DNA of 64,000 bases. Source: Dromiciops gliroides (taxonomy: Eukaryota > Chordata > Mammalia > Microbiotheria > Microbiotheriidae). The stretch covers positions 97,828,659 through 97,892,658 of the forward strand of contig NC_057862.1 in assembly GCF_019393635.1 (NCBI RefSeq), in the 5' to 3' direction. Both the position numbers and the translations under genes were made by a program. Below are positions 11,455 to 23,945 of this stretch, in pieces (the first letter of the stretch is position 1; each line of letters starts with the position of its first letter). The notes below the pieces were generated by a model that saw nothing but the letters and a program-made list of their open reading frames with translations, ran no database searches and was not told where the DNA came from.

Positions 11455-11676
11455 TGTTCTTGGACTCTGACTTGGAATCAGACAACCTGGCCCTTGGTAG
11501 TTGTGTGACTAGACAAATCACTTTCTCTCCAAGTCTCCCTTATCCCATCTATAAAATGGAAATAATCTTAATATGTGTACTACTTGTGCTAAGGGGTTAT
11601 TGTGAGGATTAACACACATAAAAATGCTATATATGCTCGACATAAGAACTTTGTGAATGTGAGCTGTTATTATTAC
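11455..11676 (+). repeat. MIR-like SINE
   Basis: GACTTGGAATCAGACAACC, a degraded core, and GGTTATTGTGAGGATTAAC indicate an old forward MIR. Confidence 0.75.
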
Positions 11677-11679
11677 ATT

Positions 11680-12330
11680 TTCCTTTTGGAGATAATTTTA
11701 CTGAAAAGTTTTAAGCAGAGAAACTGTGCTAGTAGTGAAGTAAGAACCGGCCAAGGAGAAACATCTGACTTGTAGGGGAAAAAATAGATTTCTGATTATG
11801 GGGAGGGCAAAAAAAAATTGTGTGAGTTCAGCTGAATTCCAGCAAGAATGTGGTTGCTATGGTAGTTTCATGTAGCGTATGTAAGCTATCTATCACTTGG
11901 CCATAATTGCATATGAAAAATGCAGCTTTCTTTCAATCAGACATCATGAGGAATGTTAAGAGGATGTAGCTATTTGGATTACCCAAACAGGTTGTGACAA
12001 GTAAGTGAAAAATTACCAATTAAACTGTAATTGTTGCCATTCTGTAGTGGATCAAAAGGCTTGTTGAGTCATGCTTGTGCTTACAGAATAGGTGAATTTG
12101 CCATGGTTCATTGGTATAAATTACTTTTGAAGAAACTTTTAAGACTAAACATGAGGACTTGCCAAATTCTACATAACAGCACTTATCCAAATACTTTCTT
12201 GTATTTCACTTAAGCATTTTAATTGTTAATTATTTTAACATTTGCTAAGATGACTAGAAATTGAATTTTACTCAGAGTACATATTTCCATGGCAACAGAA
12301 GCCTTTTTCAACCAAATTCCACTTAGTCCT
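11680..12330. other. Unique intronic sequence
   Basis: Nothing recognisable was seen. Confidence 0.45.
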
Positions 12331-12334
12331 AGAC

Positions 12335-12500
12335 AGGTCAATTCAACAAAACTTTTATTCGGGTGCCTTCTGGGTGCAAGGCCCTGACTATGGTATGAAG
12401 AGAGGCATGGGGTAGGAAAGTGATGCAGGTAGGGATGTAATGAGGAATAAAGATGAAGATGAACAGTCTCTGCCTTCACAGAAGTTAAAATCTAGTAAAG
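12335..12500 (-). repeat. L2 3' end, reverse (diverged)
   Basis: TTCAACAAAACTTTTATTC and GTGCAAGGCCCTGACTATG resemble the reversed L2 terminus. Confidence 0.55.
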
Positions 12501-12959
12501 GGCTAAGACAAGTCTTGATAGAAATATGCTATAGACCACGACAAGGCAGAAGATAAACAAAGTATTTGAGGATTCAAAGGAAAAAAGGAATCACTTTCCA
12601 TCATGAGGGATGTTGAAAAGTCAGGAGAATCAGGCTATTCTAGCTAGCAACTTGGTTCAGTAGAAAATAACTGATTACCAAAAAGAAGTCATTTAGATAA
12701 GTCACTACTGCTCATTGTTCAAATCCCAATCTGCCAAAATACTACAAGAGTATGACCAATAAATATAATGAATTTTAAATATAAATGAGGCCAATATATC
12801 TTAGGGAACCCCAAATAGCAAACCTTGTTCCTTGCATGTCAAATAATCTCATACTAAGGAATTTGAGGAAAGGGGACATGGTTTTGAGGAAGAGGGGATG
12901 GAGACATGTATTAGAATATGGTCTGTACCATTTGCCTTTTCTCCAGGTAAATTAGAATA

Positions 12960-13325
12960 CAGGGTGATACAATAGAAAGAACCTTTCATTTTGATTCAAA
13001 GGGCCTGAATTAAAGTCCTGGCTTTTATTTATTCCCTATATGAGCTTGGGCAAGTCATTTTACTTTCCTGAGCTTGTTTCCTCTTCTGTAAAAGTAAGTG
13101 GTTAGGGGGCAGCTAGATGGCGCAGTGGTTAAGCACCGGCCCTGGATTCAGGAGTACCTGAGTTCAAATCCGGCCTCAGACACTTGACACTTACTAGCTG
13201 TGTGACCGTGGGCAAGTCACTTTACCTCCGTTGCCTGCAAAAAAAAAAAAAAAAAATTATAAAAAAGTAAGTGGTTAGCTTAGATGACTTCGAAACTCTC
13301 TTCTAGATCTATATCTATGACTGAC
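12960..13325 (+). repeat. MIR-like SINE split by a younger SINE
   Basis: The MIR runs 12960-13105 (CTTGGGCAAGTCATTTTAC) and resumes after the insertion (GTGGTTAGCTTAGATGAC) to about 13325. Confidence 0.75.
13106..13262 (+). repeat. tRNA-derived SINE inserted into the MIR
   Basis: It is flanked by a perfect 16 bp direct repeat, AAAAGTAAGTGGTTAG (13090-13105 and 13263-13278). It ends with TTGCCTGC and poly(A). Confidence 0.96.
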
Positions 13326-13990
13326 TTTTTTAAATTACAAACACAACTTACTTTATATGCCTTAGAAGATACATTCTGAACAATATATATGTTAAAATCA
13401 AATTTTTGGAAATTAAACCTTATTGCAAAACCACTAGGGAGTCATGCTATTTAAAGGAATCCATGATGAATCTTTTGATAAATGTACCCTTTATAAATAT
13501 GGATTTTCATACATTAGGTCTGCCTAAAGCAGAGTGTGCCCATATTGGTTTTGACTTCAGTAAACTCACAGATTTATTCTCTTTTCTATTGAGTTGTTTC
13601 TCTACAGTTTGACCTCAAATCAAGGAGAAAAGTTGTATTCTGTGTTTTCTTATGACTTCAGGAAATGTCTTTGGTGAATTCTATTGAAATTGTATTTGGT
13701 GGCTTTTGAACCACATTCTTGTGGGAGATTTAGACTGGCTCATGGTGTTATATAGGGGGCAGTGGGGGTTTCAGCATTAGATGGAGAGACAAATTGGTAA
13801 TTGGCCTCTGCATTCGCCTAGTGTGTCACATGACTAACCTCTCAAAGAAGTGTAGAGGTGGGGGGAGGTTGGAGAGAAGAATACATCTCATGTAAAGCAT
13901 TATTTTACATGTGAGTAAAGTTTCATTTTCAATAAAAGAACAAGTCTGTGCTGTGTGGTACTAATAAAGCAGCCAGTCCTCCTTCAGTAC
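13326..13990. other. Unique intronic sequence
   Basis: Nothing recognisable was seen. Confidence 0.45.
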
Positions 13991-13994
13991 CATA

Positions 13995-14130
13995 AGAACC
14001 AGCAAAATGGTATAATGGGAAGACCACCAGACTGAGCAGGAAACATGGGTTTAGCCCAGTCAATGCTACTACCCATCTGCATGATTTGGAACAAATCACA
14101 TTAACCTTTGTGGAACCCAGTTTACACACT
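13995..14130 (+). repeat. MIR-like SINE
   Basis: ATGGTATAATGGGAAGACC followed by a GGTTTAGCCC core and ACAAATCACATTAACC fits a forward MIR. Confidence 0.6.
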
Positions 14131-14159
14131 CCTTAATTCTTCTTTCTTGCCTACCATTC

Positions 14160-15075
14160 ATCGTTCAATCACTTGCCAAATCTTAACAATCCAATCATTT
14201 TCTCTCAATTCACTCCACATGCATTTAGTTCATTCCAGTTCTGGAATGTTTCAATAGAACTTCACTAGTCTCCCTGTATATGACCTCTCCCTTCTCCTAT
14301 CTATCCTCCACATAGTTGTCAAATTCCTCTTCCTTAAAGCCTAGGGCTAACCATGTCACTACCCTGCTTCAGAATCTTCAAGGCTTGCACCTTGTTACCT
14401 CTATGATAGAATACAAACTCCTTTGTCATTTAAAGCTATTTCCAACCTGACTTCAGCCTATCTTCCCAAATGGATTATTCTTCCCTTCCGCATAATCTGA
14501 TTACACGCCCCTTTCTGCTTTCTGTTTCAGCCAAACTGCCCCATTTACTGTTTCCTAGGCACAATATTCCAACTCCCATCTCTGCCATTATCTGGAATGT
14601 TCTTCCTTCTTTTCTCTCCCTTGGAACCTTTTGCTCCCTCAACACTCAGGTCAAAGGGAACCTCCTATAGGAGGTCCTACCTAATTCTTCCAGTTGTTAG
14701 TGGTTTCCCAATCATTTTGTATTTATTTTGTATACAGCTAGGTCCTGATTAGTGAGAATAATGAACCCTGTAGAGTGTTTTCATGTATTTGAATTCTCGC
14801 TATTCAGAATTATAATTATGCAAAGTATGGTAATTGGAATGGAAAATAGAAATATGCGATCCAAATTCAAATAAAGCAACCACTTCACAGGATTCATTAT
14901 CACACTAATTGGGATATGGCTATTTCTCTGTGCAAATGTTTTATTTCCCACTCCCACCGCAGTAGAACATATGTTTCATGAGGACAGGCATGGCTTCACT
15001 TATATTTGTAGCTCCAATGTCTAACACAATACATAGCACATCATTGGTGTTTCATAAAGGCTTGTCAATTAATTG
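14160..15075 (+). repeat. Long L2 LINE fragment with its 3' end
   Basis: CATGTCACTACCCTGCTTCA, AGAATACAAACTCCTTTGTC and TCTGGAATGTTCTTCC are typical of the L2 3' region. It closes with TTTCATGAGGACAGGCATGG and GTTTCATAAAGGCTTG. About 14745-14930 does not fit L2 well and may be a separate insertion. Confidence 0.75.
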
Positions 15076-15145
15076 ATTTGTCTGTAAAATGAAGAGATTA
15101 GACAATATGATTTCTAAGGCCCTTTCCAGGGATAATACTCTATTC

Positions 15146-15700
15146 TAAAATAGCTTTAGTGAACGAAAGTTTATTTGGATTCCAAAGTTCTCAGTAAAGG
15201 GACCTATCTTTTCCCCATCTTCCTCCTTTGCTCCCTTTACCCCATCGTATTCCCTACTGCATACCATCCCCTCTGTCAAAAGCATTCTCCATTTCACTTT
15301 ATCTAACTTTGTTTCTTCCCCTTTTTTCCAAAACCTTTCTGAAAGTTCCTTTAGCTTAGAAAGAAGAGGTGCACTGGGGGTGCAAGCAGCCCGTGTCAGA
15401 TAAGTGGGGACAGAAAAGATATTGTTAAGAGAAGTATATATGAAGGAAAGGAACTACTTTGCTTTAAAAAAAATTCTTGAGGCCAAGAATTTATAATTAA
15501 TGGATTATTGTGGAAACTTCCTTCTTGCTATTGGCTCCCAGAGAAGAAAAAAAATAAAAGAATGTATTTCTGTATCCAAAGGTGAGATATCTCCTTACTC
15601 TTCTAAATCAGTATTGCTTGTTGTGTTTTAAATAAATAAAACAGCCTCAGAGATCTTTATTTGAAAAGGAGGAAAGATACATTCATTCTTACTATGTCTT
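15146..15700. other. Unique intronic sequence
   Basis: A short MIR-like 3' piece ends at about 15145. The rest shows nothing recognisable. Confidence 0.4.
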
Positions 15701-15714
15701 AATGCTAATAGATA

Positions 15715-16145
15715 ATAATGGTAGCATTTATATAGCTCTTTAAGGTTGCAAAGCACTTTATAAATATTATCTCTTTTGATCTTCACAACAATTCAGGGTG
15801 GAACTATTATTATCTCCCATTTTGCAAATGAGAAAAACAAAGCAGATAGAGGTTAAGTGACTTGACCTGGGTCATACAGCTATTGAGTATCTGAGACCAG
15901 ATTTGAACTCAAGCATCTTCCTGAATCCAGGTCTAGCACCCCATCCACTGGGAGATAGGTACTAGGATTGTCTCCATTTTACATATGAAGAAATGTTGAT
16001 TGATTGATTGATTGACTGATTGAAGCACAGAGAGGTTAAGTAACTTGCCCAAAGGTACACAGCTCCCAAGTATCAGAGGTAGAATTTGAACTCAGGTCCT
16101 TTTGTATCCGGGTCCAGCACTCTAGCCACAATACCACCTACCAGT
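15715..16145 (-). repeat. Two adjacent reverse MIR/CORE-SINE relics
   Basis: The first (to about 15950) includes GTTAAGTGACTTGACCTGGG and TTTGAACTCAAGCATCTTC. The second includes GTTAAGTAACTTGCCC and has a short GATT-repeat near 15998-16020. Confidence 0.75.
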
Positions 16146-17105
16146 GTTAGGCATATAAGGATGTGAAAGGGAAGAAGACATAACTTTTGTATAGCTAGGT
16201 TCAATTAGTTTGGAGAATCAGTCTCCTGAAATGGCTGCATTATTCAGATAGACACTACATGCTTCAATTAGGATAGAGCTGACCACCACATTCTACATAA
16301 TTATAACTTGTAAGGGTGGGAAGTTGAATGCATGTGACCACTTTAGGCACTTATGGCTACCTTGCTGTATTTGGAAAAATGCTCAATAGATTTTACGAAG
16401 CAAAGTTATTAACCTAATCTCTCTGATTTATAAGTAGGAGCCCAGTCCCTGTTTTTTCCTGAACAGAGACCATGTTAGCACATGTCTGAGCTCCTTCTTA
16501 CATAGGCAGAGGACCATGGGCCATAGAAACCCTAGGTGTGGTCTTAAGCTTTGAAAAACAGACACCCAAAGCAAACAAACAAAAAGCCTCCAACTTTCTA
16601 ACTTGGATTGTTCATCATGCACGTGACAGGGTTGGCAACTTGTTCTTATATCTCATGGGCTCTGCCAATTCTCAGTAGGATTTTTTTTTCTTTTGGTTGT
16701 AAACACTAGTTGAAGTAGAGCATTTGATTATGCCTAAGACAGCTTTTATCTTTTCTTTTTGCTAAATAATAATTTTGTTCTTTTATATGATCTCAGCTCC
16801 CCACAGCTGGCTGACTGCATCGGTCCTGGTGTCCTTACACCTTGTCAAAATAAACATAAGCTGCTTATTGCTGCAGTTCCCACAAAACTTGAAAAGATGA
16901 AGGCATGTGTTTTGCTAAATATAGAACATCTTTGAACATAGAATTTTAAACTAAGTCCCTGTTTCTTTCTCTTTTTTAAAAAAAAAGTTTATTTATAACT
17001 TTAGTTATGAATTCTGGCAACAGCTTTAAGGTATCTATTGTTCTTACAAAACAGAAAATTTTAGTGTTAAGAGCCTAGGCCTACAGGTTTTTTTCCTTTT
17101 CCCTT
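16146..17105. other. Unique intronic sequence
   Basis: No gene or clear repeat. The stretch 16790-16930 is balanced in composition and could be conserved, but that cannot be judged here. Confidence 0.4.
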
Positions 17106-17109
17106 AAAG

Positions 17110-17340
17110 TAATGATAACAATAGCTTGTACTTATATAGTACTTACAAAGGATTGTCCCCAGATTCTTTCATTTGATCATTACTATAATTCTATGAGTTA
17201 AATTCAAGGGTAGTTTCTTCATATGAAAAATGGGGATAATCCTAGCACCTATTTCCCAGGGTTGTTGTGAAGATCAAATGAAATAACATTTGTAAATTGC
17301 TTGGCAAATCTTAAAACGCTATAGAAATGCTAGTTATTCT
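17110..17340. repeat. MIR-like relics
   Basis: TTTGATCATTACTATAATTC and GGGTTGTTGTGAAGATCAAA are MIR 3' motifs; the two halves appear to be in opposite orientation. Confidence 0.55.
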
Positions 17341-17345
17341 TTTTT

Positions 17346-17592
17346 AGGCAGCTAGGCAGTACGGTGGATAGCCTGCTGGACCTGAATTCAGGAAGACACA
17401 TGAGTTAACATCTGGCCTCAGATACTTACTAGCTGTGTATGACTCTGGACAAGTCACTTTACCCTGCTTGCCTTAGCTTCCTCATCTGGAAAATGAAATG
17501 GCAAATCATTCCAAGTATGTTACCAAGAAAACCCCAAATGGGGACACAAAGAGTCGAACACAACTGAAAGACGGCTCAACTACAACTGAATC
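17346..17592 (+). repeat. MAR1-type SINE
   Basis: A GGCAGCTAGGCAG head is joined to the long 3' part with CTCATCTGGAAAATGAAATG, CCAAGAAAACCCCAAATGG and an ACTGAA end. Confidence 0.8.
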
Positions 17593-18062
17593 ACGGCTGC
17601 CCAAAATCATATACCTTTGTTACTGGTGGGGCCCAGCCTTGAACTCTGGTTTTTCTTATTCCAACTCCATAGGACAATGATGGCTGTAAGAACAAATACC
17701 CTGACATGCTTCTCAATCTTATTGAAATACATTTTTTTTTTTAATGACAAGGCTGAATTAATTGCTCAGGGTTTTCCATCCCTCTTGCATAAGCTAATAT
17801 AATGCCAAGAAGTTCACCTGGATGTTGAGTCACATTTACATACCTTTCCAGAGTTTTTTTCCCCACATTTGACAGCTGTAAAAACAGGTTTCCTTTTTTT
17901 CCCTCACCCATTAGCTTTATGCTGACTCTATCAGGAATATGAATAACTATTGCCAAAGAAGACGTGTCAATTTTACTGGGAGGACACTAGACAATATAAT
18001 ACCTACCATGAAGATGCATCTTTCACCATTGTTTTCCTTCCATATTGGGAATAGAGCTATGT

Positions 18063-18281
18063 TGTTTGTTGTTCATTTGTTTCAATCATGTCTGACTCTT
18101 TGTGACCCCATTTCGGGTTTTCTTGGCAAAATTACCTGAGCGGTTTGCCATTTCCTTCTCCAGGTCATTTTCCAGATGAAGAAACTAAGGCAAGCAGTTA
18201 AATGGCTTGAGGTCAGATTTGAACTTAGGTGTTCCTGACTCCAGACCCAGTGCTCGGTCCTCTGTACCACCTAGCCACCCA
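18063..18281 (-). repeat. MAR1-type SINE, reverse
   Basis: It reads GTCTGACTCTTTGTGACCCC, GCCATTTCCTTCTCCAGG and CCACCTAGCCACCC on the + strand. Confidence 0.85.
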
Positions 18282-18864
18282 TAGAGCTGTGATTCCTCTA
18301 CCATTGCCAGACTTTTTGTGCTTGTGTCATTGAGCAGGTACATAATGGAGTTAATGGCCAAGACGGAAGACCTTTGCAGATGTATAAGTGTAATTTCCCA
18401 AGTTGGGTGGGTCTCTAACTCAGAGGTACCTATTTTGAGAAGATACAACCACAATATAAACAGAGTTGAGATGGGGATTATTTACCTGTACGCATGGCTG
18501 GAAGTTCTAGCATTTATAGATGTGAAGATATTATGAGATTACTCCATTGTAAACCCATCTACCATGTGGAGTCTTGAGAACTGAGCTAGGCAACCTGTGC
18601 TAGCTTGTAGGATTGAGTCCTAATTGTCCTATAGGCAGGCTCTTCTGGTATATGACTGGTGTATCTGAGCATTTTCACACCACTAGGCAAAGTTTCATTG
18701 TCATTTGTGAGTCCATTGTGTGAACAAGCCATTGCACTAATGTCTTGGCTGGAACAGGTCTTCTCCATAAAGTGACTCTGTGTATTTGACTAGTATTTCC
18801 TAGAAATGCCAATGGAAGGCTTTCAGGGTGGTTGATACTCATTTGCTCTGAGTCTTGTCTTTGG
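18282..18864. other. Unique intronic sequence
   Basis: Nothing recognisable was seen. Confidence 0.4.
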
Positions 18865-19260
18865 TGAGAAATAACACAGTTTAATTGGGAAGAGCATGAC
18901 ATCAAAAAACATGGGTTCAAGTCCTAGTTTACCATTGATATTCACTGTGTGAACCATGCAGGTCACTCAACTTCAGAGCTACAAGTTCCTTATCCATGAA
19001 ATAAGGATATTAATATTTAAACTATCTATCCCACGGAATCATTGGGAGAAGCAAATGACAGGTTGTATGTACAAAGCATTATATAAATGTGACCTTGGGC
19101 AGATGATTTCACAGAATCTCAGAATTAAAAGGGCAAAGGTCATCTAATACAACATATTCCTGCACAGGAATCTCTTCTAGGGGTCATTTAGTAAGTTGTT
19201 GGAAGAACTAGAACCCTGATCTTGGGACTTCCATTCTAATAATCTTCCCACTGTGTTTGC
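18865..19260 (+). repeat. MIR-like SINE followed by an old mixed relic
   Basis: GGGTTCAAGTCCTAG and GTACAAAGCATTATATAAAT mark the MIR. From about 19105 an AGAATCTCAGAATTAAAAGG motif starts a second, unnamed old repeat. Confidence 0.65.
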
Positions 19261-20814
19261 CTACCTCTACCTCACCTGCTCTAAGAATAACAGATATTTT
19301 CAAAGCTCTTTGAAAAATGAAAACCATCTTGAAAAAAAAAAACAAAATTTTATGTTATTTTGTTTTTTCCTGGTTTTCTGCACTATTTTTCCTTCTCCTG
19401 ACTAACCCAGTCTCATTATTCTGTTAACCTAATATCTATGGGGCTTCTCCTGAAATCTCATAAAATCTAAGGGTGATGGATGTACTAATATCTAATGTTC
19501 CTTTCTATTCTTAAAATTATCGCTCTACTGATAGGTCTTCCCAACCATTCAAGTCTTCTGATTTTATTCTCCAGCACAAAATTCACTTACTTCCTTATCT
19601 CTGGAAAATGTAAACATGTTATTAACTTATTCAGTGAAAGTAGATAATGTTTCCATTCATAGTTCCTTGTAGCTTCATAATTTCCTTTATGTTCATCACT
19701 GAGTATAAGCATTTAAGGGACAGGCATTGTTTCTTCTTCATTTGTTTTCTTTGGGGTCCAGATAGTTCCATACAGAGGAAGAAATTTAATAAATGGTATG
19801 AGACCATGATGATCACTTTAGAGAATGTCTTGGACTCAACAATCCAACAATTCAATAACAATTGAATTTTCTGTGGACAATCTGAAAGAACAGAATATTG
19901 TAATGAAAGCAGTAAGTAGGGTGGGTAGAAAAGAATGCTCCCATCTTCTTTTTCTTGGAAGAAAACACCTTCCATTTATGGCCCTCCCAGTTTAAATTCC
20001 AAAGTCAGCTTTCTCTCTGATGATATGCTTTGCCTTTCATAGGTGAGAAAATAAGCAAGTAGGAAAATCTATCATTATATTGAGAAAAGGTACAAAGGAT
20101 GACTGTTCTAACAAAGCTCTACAAAACTCCAGGGCTCACATTTTCAGCCAGACATTCATAAACTCAACTGTTTGAAAAATTGTTGTAGGAAAAAGAAAGG
20201 TCAGGCTTCTGGGTTTGTTCTAAGTGGGTAATAAAAAGATTGCGGTTGCATAGCTATTACGTTTATTGGAGGGGAAAACAATGGAGTAGTACCAGGAGTA
20301 GGGAAATTGGATTTTTATAGTCCCAAGGAGATTTCTTCCAGTTCCTGCAACCCAAATGACAATCTCCTCAGTGCTATAAGCTGTCCTTAACTGGTAAGCA
20401 TTAGAACACATCAAGCTCATTGCAAAGATATCCAACTTTCAGTGACCCGCTTCTGTAGACACTTTTAGATTGTTCAAAGTAGCCTTGTGATGATCCGGTT
20501 TCCTGAGACTTCATGAGTACATGTGTATGTGCACTCATGCCCTCATCTGCTATAGAGAGTTTGGAAGGAATACTCAACCCTTGGCTATGTAAACTCATTC
20601 AAAATGCTAGCATTCTGGATTATCTGAACCAGCACATGATTCAAGTTATTTATATTTAACTTTGGAACACATGATATGATTGTTTTCAGCAAATTTACTT
20701 TCCTAATTGTCTTGCTTAGAATGATACTATAAAATTAGTTTGTGTCTCATGAATACCCACATGCTCAGAAACATCATGTGGGTGATCAGAGGAAAGCCAG
20801 GCTGAGATCAGAAG
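19261..20814. other. Unique intronic sequence
   Basis: About 1.5 kb without a recognised gene or repeat. Confidence 0.45.
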
Positions 20815-20965
20815 TCAGTCAACAAGCATTTATTAAGCACCTACTATGTGCCAAGCACTATGCTAAATTCTAGGGATATAAGCAAATGTAAAAGGCAGTC
20901 TCTTATCTCAATAAGCTTTTACAGTCTGAGAGAGACTACATGCAAGCAAATATGTAAAAAACTAT
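20815..20965 (-). repeat. L2 3' end, reverse
   Basis: It contains CAACAAGCATTTATTAAGC and CACCTACTATGTGCCAAGC. Confidence 0.85.
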
Positions 20966-21062
20966 ATATATATATTTATATGATAAATTGGAGATAATCA
21001 ACAGAGGGAAAGCACTATCATTAAGGAGGATTGAGAAAGGCTTCTTGCAGAAGTTAAGATTT

Positions 21063-21137
21063 TAGATGAGATTTGAACTCAGTTCCTCCTGAATCCAGGG
21101 CTGGTGCTTTATCCACTGCACCACCTAGCTGCCCCCA
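21063..21137 (-). repeat. tRNA-derived SINE, 5' half, reverse
   Basis: Only the head half remains, from GATTTGAACTCAG to CACCTAGCTGCCCC. Confidence 0.85.
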
Positions 21138-21329
21138 AAGACCGCTATTAAGGAAAGCAAGGAGGGGCAGAAAGAGGAAAGTCAGATTGAAAATATACTG
21201 CAGATTCCCTATTATTGCTCACTGAGTTTTCAGAATTGTTTAGTTCTCTGTAATCTTAGAGTATTCATAGCTGTAAAATTATATCAAAGTTAAAATTTAA
21301 TGAAGATCAACTTAATGTAGTATTTGTTT

Positions 21330-21437
21330 ATTCAACAGAGATTTGTTATATACCTAACATGTGCAAAACCTTCTTCCAGGCCCTGTATGGGATCTAAAAT
21401 TGTACAAGAACTTGCCTCTTCCTTAAAGGAATTTAGA
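21330..21437 (-). repeat. L2 3' end, reverse (diverged)
   Basis: TTCAACAGAGATTTGTTATA and ACATGTGCAAAACC resemble the reversed L2 terminus. Confidence 0.55.
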
Positions 21438-21440
21438 GAA

Positions 21441-21687
21441 TGGTTGTTGTTGCTCAGTCATTTCTGACTCTTTGTGACCCCATTTGGGGTTTTCATGGCA
21501 AAGTGGTTTTCATGCAGTGGTTTGCTTTTTCCTTCTCCAGCTCATCTTAGAGATGAGGAAACAGGCAAACAGGGGTAAGTGATTTACTCAGGGTTATACA
21601 CCTAGTAAGTGTCTGAGATCAGATTTGAATTTAGGTCTTCCTGACTCCGGGCCCAATGCCCTATCCACTGTGCCACCTAGATGCCCA
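21441..21687 (-). repeat. MAR1-type SINE, reverse, full length
   Basis: It starts GTTGTTGTTGCTCAGTCA and ends CCACCTAGATGCCC. Confidence 0.88.
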
Positions 21688-21736
21688 CTAGTCTAGTGGG
21701 GGAGATGACAAATATACCAATAGCTACAGAGTAATA

Positions 21737-21848
21737 AGTGTCAGGAGGACCTGAGTTCAAATGCAACCTCAGACACTTGACACTTACTGGCTGTGTGACC
21801 CTGGGCAAGTCACTTAACCCTCATTGCCCTGCAAAAAAAACCAAAAAA
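21737..21848 (+). repeat. tRNA-derived SINE, 5'-truncated
   Basis: It begins at CAGGAGGACCTGAGTTC and ends ATTGCCCTGC plus an A-rich tail. Confidence 0.88.
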
Positions 21849-22019
21849 TATTTACCAGAGAAGTACTCTATTCAGCTCTGATCAGATTCCTTAACCTTGT
21901 TTTACATCTTATTTCTTCACAGCTATAGAAATTATAGAATTACTGTTCTTGTATAATATAACATTTTAAATGAAAACACTCTAACAACGAAATATCTTTG
22001 TAAAGATGAGCAGCCTGAG

Positions 22020-22632
22020 AGTGAGGGAAGCTGATTAGCCGGGTGACTTTGGTCAGGTCACTTAACCTCTTTACAGAAGGCTCATTTGTACAATAAAGAG
22101 AGGGAAGAGATAATGCTTAGATTCATTTCTGGTGCTGTTTTCTGTGTGTTTCAGGAGGACCTGGGTTCAGATTCCATCTCTAACCCTCAAATAAGTACCT
22201 TAAACAGCTTCCTAATCTGTAAAACAGAGATGATAGAAGGATCACAGGGATGATAGGGATAGGACTGGAAGGGACCTTAGCATCTATCTAGTCCAATGTC
22301 CTCCTCTTCTGACCTAGGAGGGGACTAAGGCTTAGAAAGCTTAAAGGACTTAGCACTTGTTAGCATTGTCTCCTTCTTGAAATCATTTTAATGAGGTGGC
22401 TTAGAAGAGAGAGTGCTGGACTTGGACTCCAAAAGACATGAGTTCAAATAGGGGTTTCATATGCTTGCTAGCTGTGTGACCCTGGTAAGTCACTTACCTT
22501 CTGTCTGCTTCAGTGTCCTCGTCTGTAAAATAGATTATAATACCACCTATCTCCCAGAGATATATGAAGTTAAATTAGACAGTATGTAAAAAAGTGCTTT
22601 GCAAACCTCAAAAATCATATGCTACTGCTACT
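22020..22632 (+). repeat. Cluster of MIR-like SINE relics
   Basis: Forward MIR motifs occur at about 22020-22105, 22155-22260 and 22390-22632 (GCTAGCTGTGTGACCCTGG); a GGACTGGAAGGGACCTTAG motif lies at about 22264. Confidence 0.65.
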
Positions 22633-22850
22633 ATTACTAACTACTATTATTATTATTACTAAGATGCTATTACTACTACTACCTACTACCATTACTAACG
22701 ACTATTATTACTGCTACTACTGCTACTACTACTAATTTACTATTATTACTACTACTAAACTACTACTGCTACTCCTCCTCCTCCTACTCTATTATTACTA
22801 CCACTACTACCTATTATTATTATTACTACTACTATCATCACTACTACTAG
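22621..22850. repeat. Degenerate trinucleotide array (TAC/TAT/TGC/CTC)
   Basis: About 230 bp of three-base repeats, mainly ACT, ATT and a few GCT and CTC units, nearly without G on the + strand. It directly abuts the 3' end of a MIR. Confidence 0.93.
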
Positions 22851-22854
22851 TACA

Positions 22855-23020
22855 CACTTTGTATTTATATACTTGTATACCTGTTGTATCCTCTGAGTTG
22901 AAGGGTGGTTGCTTGAGGACAGAGACCCTTTCTTTCGTTTTTTCCCTTTGTGTCCTCATCCTCTAATCCAGTGTCATGCACATGTTGGGTACATAAAAAA
23001 CGTGTCGAATTGACTGGAAT
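22855..23020 (+). repeat. L2 3' end
   Basis: GCTTGAGGACAGAGACCC and CATGTTGGGTACATAAAAA fit a diverged L2 terminus. Confidence 0.6.
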
Positions 23021-23805
23021 TAAACACAAGTATCTGCGCTTTTCCTCGATATATTTTAACTTTATTAAACCCTCCATCTATTCCTCTCTGCCCAGCCCTT
23101 AGAATCTGCTATTAGCTTCATCTCCTACTGATAACTGGGACTGACATTTAACAATTGTTCAAACCCCTGAGTGAAACTACTTGGCTGTCCTCAATTGTTT
23201 CTGGGGTGGAAGCTTAAAGGGGAAAGATCAGGTCCAGCAACAGCAGGAAGGGACATAAGACAAGGATGTTTTTAGAGGCAAACTGTGCTTGCCTTACTGC
23301 TTATTATATGGTTCCCACCCCTGAAGGCTTCCTAAAGCCTGGGGAAGAGAAAACATTAGAGTCTGAGAGAGAGAACACAGGACTGAAACATCTGTAAAAT
23401 AATGCCATAGGAAAACACTTAAAGTAATGTTACCAAATAGAAATATTTTAGTCTTGTATGTCTTCAGGGTCCCGGAATATGGGAGACTAAAAAGATTTTT
23501 AAATAGAGCCATGTGTTAATGATGAAGAGGAAAGAATATTTACAGAGCATTGAATGTCTACTACGTGCAAGAAGTGAACTGAGATGGGGGGGGTGGGGTG
23601 GGAAGCAGTGGGTGTGGAAAACATATTAGCTATTTCCAGAGAAGGAATAGAATCAGAGAGTCAGAATTTTAGAGTTGGAAAGATTTCTAGAGAGACAGAT
23701 GAGATGACAGCAGTTGGAATTTGATTGCATTGAAGGAATCCTTTTACTACAACATGTATACAAAGTTATATTGGTGTTTTTAGTTGTTTTTTTTTTTTAA
23801 TGCCA
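23021..23805. other. Unique intronic sequence
   Basis: Only a G-rich stretch near 23586-23600 stands out. Confidence 0.4.
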
Positions 23806-23945
23806 GGGCAACTAGATGGCGCAGTAGATAGAGCCCCGCCCTGATTCAGGAGTACCTGAGTTCAAATCCGGCCTCAGACACTTACTAGCTGTGTGACCCT
23901 GGGCAAGTCACTTAACTCTAATTGCCCTCCCCCCCCCAAAAAAAA
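23806..23945 (+). repeat. tRNA-derived SINE with C-run before its tail
   Basis: GGGCAACTAGATGGCGCAG leads to ATTGCCCTC followed by about ten C and then A. Confidence 0.92.

Noticed and set aside
22621..22850. Repeat array as a CRISPR or satellite
   Set aside because: It has no spacers or fixed long unit; it is a degenerate trinucleotide repeat in a mammalian genome.
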